Source: Rhizophagus clarus
Taxonomy: Eukaryota > Glomeromycota > Glomeromycetes > Glomerales > Glomeraceae
NCBI GenBank assembly: GCA_015698045.1
Contig: BLAL01000338.1
Location: forward strand, 434,001-498,000
Direction of reading: 5' to 3'
DNA: 64,000 nt
Below, piece after piece: positions 57,369 to 64,000 of the stretch (position 1 is the stretch's first letter; every line of letters begins with the position of its first letter). A program made the position numbers and the translations under genes. The notes under the pieces were generated by a model. It was not told where the DNA came from and did not search any database. It saw nothing but the letters and a program-made list of their open reading frames with translations.

Positions 57369-59679
57369 CTGTATAACGCTGCATATAACACCCCTGGTGT
57401 TATTCAAGAAACTCTGCTTAGATTGTATAGTACCCGGAGGGTGTTATGTGAGGAGGAGAGTACTATAACAGGAGGATATATTGAAAGAGGGGGTACTAAT
57501 TATACGTTAATATAATTTTAAAAATTAGTTTTTTAACGGTTTTTTAAAAAATTCAATTTAATATAATAAAAAAATCAGATTTATTGCACTGTGTGATTGT
57601 CCTTACTCTTTTTTATCAGATGACCTGCAGGGGTTTGAAAAATGGTTATGAAATTCAATCACGTCATGTTCTTATGGTATTTTTACAAATTTTTATTTCA
57701 TTTATAAAATGGGTCGTCCTCAAGCAAATAAAAGAAGTAATCGCTCAACAATTACAGAGAAAAAAAGAAGATACTGGAATGCACGTGAAAAAATTGCAAT
57801 TATTATGTATCATGAAAATGGCCATAGTAAAAATAAGACAGCAGCAAAGTATAACATTCAAACAAACCAACTTCGCAACTGGATATCTAAAAAACCTCAG
57901 TTACTCAAAGTACAACCAGGTGTTAAATGTTTAAATATAGGAGTAAAACCAAAATACCTGCCTTAGAAACTGCTTTGCTTACTTGGGTAAAAGAAAAGAG
58001 AAAAAATCAAAATGCAGTTATGCGAAGCATGATTCAAATGAAAGCCAAAGCACTTGCACAACAACGTCAATGGTAAGCTATATGTTCTGGAGTTGGGTCT
58101 TTTGCTTTTAGTAATAAGTGGCTAGATGGTTTATGCGATGAAAAAATTTGAGTAATCATCGCCATACTACTGTTGCGCAACGTTTACCTGATGATTTAGT
58201 TGAAAAACAACAAGAATTTTTATCATACATCATGTATAGGCATATTCAGTATGATTATCCTTTAGCATATATCGGTAATATAGATGAAACACCTGTATCT
58301 TTTAATCTTCCTTCCAATACCACTATTGATGAATTAGGTGCACGATCAGTTAGCATCCACACAACAGGACATGAAAAAGCTAACTTTACAGTAGTTTTAA
58401 CATGTATGGCAGATGGAACAAAACTTCCCCTACTTATAATTTTCAAACTTAAGAATGTCCCTCAAGGAAATTTTCCTCCAGAAGTAATTATTCGCACAAA
58501 TCAAAAGAGGTGGATGAATGAAAACAAGATGCTTTATTGGATCGAAAACATTTGGACTAAACGTGAAAGAATTTCTAATCCACAGTCATCATTGGTTTTG
58601 GATTCGTTTTCTGCCCACATAGTTGATTCTGTTAAAAGGCATTCTGGTGAAAAAAATACCAATATTGCTGTAATTCCTGAAGGATTAACATCCCGCCTAC
58701 AACCCTTAGATGTTTCAGTGAATAAATCATTTAAGACTAAGGTAATAATTATTACTCTGATCACTTTGATATTATCATTTAATTTCTATCTTGCTTTTTG
58801 ATTTCTAGTTATAATAAAAAAAATTATTAAAACTTGTTATTATTATCCTATAGATGCGACGAAACTATAATGAGCGGATGGCAGAAGCCGTAAAAGAGTT
58901 AACACCAGCTGGTAATTTAAAAAAGCTGTCTTACGAAACTGTAGCAAATTGGGTTAGAGATTCATGAAATGCAGTTGATGTTGATTTGATTCGTAAATCT
59001 TTTAAATGCTGTGGCATCTCTAATAAGCGTGATGGAACTGAAGATGACTGGATTTTTAACTATAACCATCTTGGACAAGGAAATCAGCTGGGGGATGAAG
59101 TAGAAATACCATCAGATGATGAACGTGGCAATGAAGAAGATAAGGAAGGGGAGACAGATGATGAATATGTTGGTGAGGAGGGGAAATGGATGAGGAAATA
59201 GATGAAGAATATGTTGATGAAGAAGAGGAAACGGATGAGAAATATGTTGATGAGGGAGGAGAAGAGGATGAAGAGGGAGAATACGAAGGAGAAGAGGATG
59301 GATATGATGATGAATACTATGGTCACTATGATCAAGGAACAAATTACATTAATGTATGGGATGATTGACAGGTGGCTTTGATTGTGTAATAATGCTTATT
59401 AATCGTCAATAAAATTGGTTTTCAAAGTTTTTTTTTACGTTTATAAGTTAATTTATTTATTAAAGTTAATATGATATTATTGTTTATTATAATATATAAA
59501 TGATTAGTACTGGGTACTTTGCAAAATCGATAATTGATTAATACCGGGTACTATACAAAATCAGTTCTTGATTAGTACCAGGGTACTTTTCAAAAATACT
59601 AGAATGTAAACTTGAGTAATACCTCAGTACTAATTAAGGGGGTATTATTCCAGGGGGTACTGTATGCAGCGCTGTACGG
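57369..59679 (+). mobile_element. Pogo/Tigger-like DNA transposon, 2.3 kb, TA target duplication
   Basis: The left end reads CTGTATAACGCTGCATATAA and the right end reads CCGTACAGCGCTGCATACAG on the other strand; both continue into an ACCCC(C)TGG block. TA flanks both ends (57367-57368 and 59680-59681). The terminal repeats differ almost only by C/T and A/G changes. The transposase inside is broken. Confidence 0.85.
57709..59368 (+). pseudogene. DDE_1 (pogo/Tigger-like) transposase, multiply broken
   Basis: An N-terminal helix-turn-helix part (MGRPQANKRSNRSTITEKKR through WNAREKIAIIMYHENGHSK) is followed, after a frameshift near 57955, by LETALLTWVKEKRKNQNAV. After further breaks near 58075 and 58145 the DDE_1 catalytic domain follows intact at 58148-58742. 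Its triad residues lie in GNIDETPVSF, SLVLDSFSAH and RLQPLDVSVN. An intron (58742 to about 58853) leads to the C-terminal exon MRRNYNERMAEAVKEL, which carries a TGA at 58965-58967 (WVRDS*NAVD). An acidic Glu/Asp/Tyr tail follows with another frameshift near 59190. It is inactive as it stands. Confidence 0.85.
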
Positions 59680-59699
59680 TATTGACATATTTTCTTTGA

Positions 59700-60391
59700 C
59701 ACCTTGCATTGTCTGAAAAAGGATAATATTTCAAACTCAAAATCAACAAGACTTTCCGTAAATACAGTTAAATCTGAGAAAACCCAATAATGCCATCAGT
59801 AAAACTCATGCAATCAGATACTTCTTGTACAGAGCCTTAAATTCATTTGAATAAATTCTTTAAAATTAATAAAGTTATTAGATTATTGTTATTGTATATA
59901 ATATATTATGATTTAATGAGTTTGTATAATTTATTTATAATTAACGGGTTACTTACTTGATTAATTAAAAAGAAAATTGGATTTTAATTCTTTGAAAACT
60001 TTAACTAGTTCTTTTCTTTTTGTTGCTAAAAATATTTATACATTTAGTATATTTTTATTCAGTCATGTTATTAATCAAGCAATCATATTAAAGTTTTTTA
60101 ATTCATATATACAGTATATATCGAATAAAATAAACTTGATAATATAATAATTTAATAATTGGATAAGTTACAAACATAAAAGAATTATTTAAATTACAAA
60201 CTAAGAAACTTGTAAAATATCTTACTACTCTGGCCTTTGTTAGTGTTTAAATAATTTTATAAAAATAAATAGAAAAATTACATCCCTTAAAAATAAAATA
60301 ATTATGAATTAGTTTTATCTAAATAATTAATATATAAATTAATAATATAATATAATTTGCTAAATTACATTTTTTTACATGTGCTACATAC
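59700..60391. other. AT-rich spacer, no gene seen
   Basis: No exon, tRNA or repeat array was found. Confidence 0.4.
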
Positions 60392-60557
60392 CAAATGACT
60401 TTGTGTTTTCAATTAAACAATCTAAAAGTTCATTCTCTACAGTTTCCTTCAATTTTTCACTTGATTTTTCAACAACTATATGATCTAAGCATTCACTTTC
60501 TAGAATTTTATTTACTTTTTTACTAGTAAAATCAAGTAAGTGATAACAAATTCTGGT
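60392..60557 (-). pseudogene. Isolated coding-like exon of unknown family
   Basis: The minus strand reads RICYHLLDFTSKKVNKILES, then ECLDHIVVEKSSEKLKETV and ENELLDCLIENTKSFG, ending at a GTATGT donor. The frame is open only back to a TAA just upstream of 60557 and no partner exon was found. The charged helical composition suggests a real exon relic. Confidence 0.3.
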
Positions 60558-60599
60558 TTTTTAGCCGCTCAAATGTATTTTAACCAAAATAATTATAGA

Positions 60600-61125
60600 A
60601 TCTCTTTCCTTTTTTTATATAAGTTACCCAGACTTTTTTTTTTATGTTATAAAAAACCTCACAAATGTTTAAACCTTATTTAGCAATCAGCCTGACCATA
60701 AACTTGTTAGATTGATTAACAAAAAATTTTTTGAATATATATAAAAAAAGATCAAGAAATTTTTTTGGCATTCTTTTTATTATGCTAAATAACATAATTG
60801 TCAATTTTCCTGATAATGTTTCCCTTTTTTGATTGAGTGTATGGACAGGGTTGATTCATTGGTTCGATTTGCAGAACTATCTGCAGGAGCTTTCTCATTA
60901 TGATTTGGTATTATTTCCTTTGGTGTGGCTGCTGCAGTGCCTCCCATTTATTGAATTATTGATTAAAAGACACGTATGACGTGTATAGAAGCTGCGTGTG
61001 ACGTGTATAGAATTCAAGTCACTACTTTTCTATGATATGTAAAAGATTAAATTTCATTTCTATCCTTAAGAAATTTGAATTTCTCACTTCATTTTCTCTT
61101 TATTTTTTTTTGAAATTAAATCAAA
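60600..61125. other. Spacer upstream of the MULE remnant
   Basis: No gene seen. A direct repeat of TGACGTGTATAGAA occurs at about 60978 and 61000. Confidence 0.4.
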
Positions 61126-62043
61126 ATGAACCGTGTAGTATGTGACATAATCAAATCCACACAAGGTAATCTAAAGATAAATATACATGGATATTTGTAT
61201 GTGAAATAAAAAAGTGTAAACCAGAGATAGATATTATTGGTGTTGTGAGTTCAGGAGAAGGCATAGCTGCAGTGGAAGAGCCATAACGGATTTGGAGGGT
61301 GAGGAACATATATTGATAAGTACCAAAGAACATAGTCATGCACCTCAAGCTAGCAGGGCTGATGTAGCCAAAGCACTTGAAATATTAAAGGGAGCCGCAT
61401 CAAATACGCATGATCAACCTGCACAAATAATTCAAGATACTGTTATCAATATGCGCGAAAGTTCATACTCCTACATGCCAAATAAACAAGCTTTAGGAAA
61501 ACAGATCTCACGTGTAAGAAATAAGGAGGGGCCTTCACAGCCACAAACATTAGATCAAATCAATGTTCCCATGGAATTACGTAGAACTATCAAAGGTGAA
61601 GAGTTCCTAATAAGAGATATAGAATTTAATGGAAAAAGATTTTTTGTGCAGAATCTAATCTCCAATTTCTACAAGATGCTGGATATTGGATAATGGACGG
61701 AACATTCAAGACGGTGCCTATACTATTTTTACAAATGTATACTATACATGCACTGGTTGGTGGAGAAAGTAATGCACGTGTTTTACCTATGATATATGCT
61801 TTAATGACAGGAAAATCAGAGGAGTGTTATAATCGATTATTTGAAGAATTAATTGATTTAGCTGAAGAAGCTGATTTCATTTTGAATCCACCTTTAATTC
61901 TCACAGATTTTGAACAGGCAGCTATAAATGCTGCTCAAAATCAACATCCAGAGTCTATTCACAAGTGTTGTTATTTCCACCTTTGCCAGAATTTTTGGAA
62001 AAAGATACAAGCTTTGGGATTAGCAATTGAATATACTAATTAA
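61126..62043 (+). pseudogene. FLYWCH zinc finger plus MULE transposase remnant
   Basis: MNRVVCDIIKSTQGNLKINI begins the frame. After a frameshift near 61210 the FLYWCH-type finger YYWCCEFRRRHSCSGRAIT ... STKEHSHAP is readable (W-x-C, C, H-x-H). A linker of about 100 residues follows. After another frameshift near 61650 the MULE domain reads WIMDGTFKTVP ... PPLILTDFEQAAINA ... KCCYFHLCQNFWKKIQALGL. The two Asp residues and the H of the C/H motif are present. The frame ends at 62041-62043, before the C-terminal Glu and SWIM regions expected in full-length MULE proteins. It is therefore truncated and frameshifted. Confidence 0.8.
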
Positions 62044-62216
62044 GTACCATATTAAAAAAAAAAGAATTAATTTTTAGTTTTTTTAATGAATAGGTAATAA
62101 TGACTTTTAAAATATAAGTACAAATTAATATATCTATAAATGTATATGTAACATTAAAATCATTTATTGCGATATAGTAAAACATTAAATAATCAACTTG
62201 TCAGAATAAAACATGT

Positions 62217-62275
62217 CAGGATTTTGGATTGTTGGGATTTTGGGTTGTTGGGATTTTGGATTGTCAAGATTTTGG
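62217..62275. repeat. Three tandem 20-bp units
   Basis: GGATTTTGG(A/G)TTGTTGGGATTTTGG-type units of 20 bp are repeated three times. Confidence 0.7.
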
Positions 62276-62564
62276 TGTCGGTCTTGTGTTAGTCGTGCAA
62301 GTGGGTGTCGAGATTTCGTACCGGAACCAGTTTTACAGCCGATTTCATAATACATAGGACATATTTCTTGCCAAGAATAACTCGATAAAACTCGATAGAG
62401 GACAAAATGAAATAATAACTATACCGCTGCACTTAAATCAATTCTCCAAATCTAATGATATAACTTTTGTCTTGTTCTGAGTTTTGCCGAATTTTACTAA
62501 ATTTAAATAAAAATGAATGTGTTCCATACGTTATGAAAACAGCTGTAATGATTTTTATGACCCG

Positions 62565-62760
62565 GTCGACCCGGTCGACCCGCATGATCCAATCCTGTTG
62601 ACCAAATGATTACTAATTAATTATAATATATGTTTTTTTTCTTGTAAATTCAGGTTTAGACTTGGGATATCGGGTCAAGCCATAATCGGGTCGGGTTTAG
62701 GTCTTTATTTTTTTCACTTCGTCCAGGTCGGGTATACCGACCCGACATGACCCGGTAGGA
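62565..62760. repeat. GACCCG/CGGGTC-rich repeat island
   Basis: GACCCGGTCGACCCGGTCG on the left and CGGGTCGGG / CCGACCCGACATGACCCGG on the right enclose AT-rich DNA. The island is related to 38940-39190. Confidence 0.55.
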
Positions 62761-62769
62761 GCATTGCTT

Positions 62770-63950
62770 CCATATAAATTTAAAAAGGGAGATCGTTAAT
62801 TGATGTCTCTTATTCTCTTGCCTGTATTGAAAAAGATATTTCTAAAGGATATATTCATCGGAAATGTCTATGAGTGTGTTTTCTGAGGATCTATTACATA
62901 CCATATACTGTATTAAGTGAAATTTTGAATAATTTGTTAAGGGGTCGAAAACTTTATAATAATCCATAAAAAAAATCCATTGGTTATTGCCACTGAAAGT
63001 ATAAATTATTACCTATTAAGGAGGTATACTTTAATCCAATTATCAATACTATGAATTTTCCAAAATTCAAATCGAATTTTTAAAAGAACAATAACTAATA
63101 TTATACTGCCTTATATTTTATAAGTTAGACTACAGTATGTCTTTTATTTGCTTGTAATTAAGTAAAATGTGATGAAATTACCATAATTTGTTGATTTCTT
63201 TATATTTTTATGAATTATCACACATCTGTCAATACATAATTATACTATCTCAATCTCATTATTACTATCATTACTAATATTGGAACAAAAATTATTCATA
63301 GAATTGTTAGGATATTTTCTTGAAATTTGAAAGAATTTAACTAAAGAAATTTGAAAATAGAAATTTCTATAAATTCTTGAATTAAAAAAAAAAAACAATC
63401 TACAAAAATAAAAAAATATTTAATGTAAAACAATTGGTAAAAAAAATTGAACATCTTAAGACTGAAAAATGAAATAAAACAAGCAATAAAAAAAAAGAAG
63501 ACAAAAAATAGAAAAAAGATTGCATTGATTAATTAAAGTTAAAAAATAAACTTGCAAATGATATTCATTTGGAAAATTTTTTATTAACCATGTTTGAATA
63601 TTTGTTACTTTTCATATTACTGTATATTAACGAAAAAGTACTCGATACCACGAGCTTACTAAAAGCAACCGATTCGTTTTTACTCCAACCCTCATATACT
63701 AGTTCTGCCCTACTGCGTGATTGCGACAAAGATGGTATTCACAGACTTACAAAGTAAGCATGTTATGCTCACATCCATGCGTAGCATCATACAAAAGTTC
63801 CAATAAATAAGAAAAGTAGGGTCCCACCCTCTCTCCTAATACATGAAAGAATTGAAAAAAGAAGAAAGAAAGGGAAAACGTGAAATGGTAAAAAAAAAAA
63901 AAAAATAACAAATATGAATAATAAATTAAACAAAGTAACGGATTACAATG
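62770..63950. other. AT-rich spacer, no gene seen
   Basis: I could not support any exon. Open frames here are short and of random composition. Confidence 0.4.
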
Positions 63951-63965
63951 AACTAGAGTTTGGAA

Positions 63966-64000
63966 CCGGTCCAAAAAACCTTAACCGGTTAATAACCGGT
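63966..64000. repeat. Edge of another ACCGGTTAATAACC-family repeat
   Basis: The window ends in ACCGGTCC...AACCGGTTAATAACCGGT, matching the GACCGGTTAATAACC word near 51759-51773. The copy runs out of the window. Confidence 0.5.

Noticed and set aside
1-64000. CRISPR arrays, operons, bacterial ribosome binding sites
   Set aside because: The window is eukaryotic, with spliced genes. The repeats are satellites without the repeat-spacer pattern of CRISPR.

Overview
This window looks like nuclear DNA of a Rhizophagus-like arbuscular mycorrhizal fungus (Glomeromycotina). The base composition is very AT-rich. Genes are split by short introns of about 50-110 nt with GTAAGT/GTATGT-type donors, occasional TACTAAC branch sites and TTTAG acceptors. 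Intergenic space is large and crowded with transposons and satellites. It carries a Sel1-repeat protein of the kind expanded in these fungi. The assignment is inference from sequence character; no database was searched.

Layout. 0-6 kb: a minus-strand group of small genes for coiled-coil or Pro-rich proteins, some broken. 6.1-10.1 kb: a plus-strand ten-exon Tnp2/CACTA-type transposase gene whose exons join into one open frame of 962 codons. 10.4-14 kb: exon remnants, a 168-bp MITE and a recently broken hAT transposase with a BED finger. 14.2-17.7 kb: a 715-aa minus-strand gene of unknown function, with palindromic GGACAA..TTGTCC satellites just past its 3' end and inside its first intron. 18.2-20.7 kb: a truncated LTR retrotransposon (LTR, PBS, gag) next to the last recognisable exon of a paralog of the 4.6-5.5 kb gene. 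21.4-22.1 kb: a dead trihelix/Myb-like gene. 22.2-26.4 kb: a 4.2-kb inverted-repeat element with a 3-bp duplication, filled with two satellites. 27.1-30.7 kb: a decayed second Tnp2 copy, followed by a 1.6-kb CACTA-ended element. 32.8-33.8 kb: minisatellites.

The right half holds the few ordinary genes: a small secreted Cys/Ala-rich protein (36.2 kb), a Sel1-repeat protein (43.3 kb), a probable RNA polymerase III subunit Rpc31/RPC7 (45 kb) and a secreted Pro-rich, probably GPI-anchored protein (48.3 kb). Around them lie a Tc1/mariner element with intact ends but a dead transposase (40-41.3 kb), a pogo/Tigger-like element (57.4-59.7 kb) and a FLYWCH-MULE remnant (61.1-62.0 kb).

The strangest structure is in 51.4-57.3 kb. 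Tandem arrays of intron-like units are bounded by GT...AG signals, and each carries a short inverted repeat around a branch-site-like core. One array is on each strand. A third array of the same design sits inside the CACTA-ended element at 30.8-32.4 kb, which suggests mobile DNA that carries or multiplies introns. The genes do not form an operon or pathway; the window is mainly transposon-driven, with a few isolated host genes.
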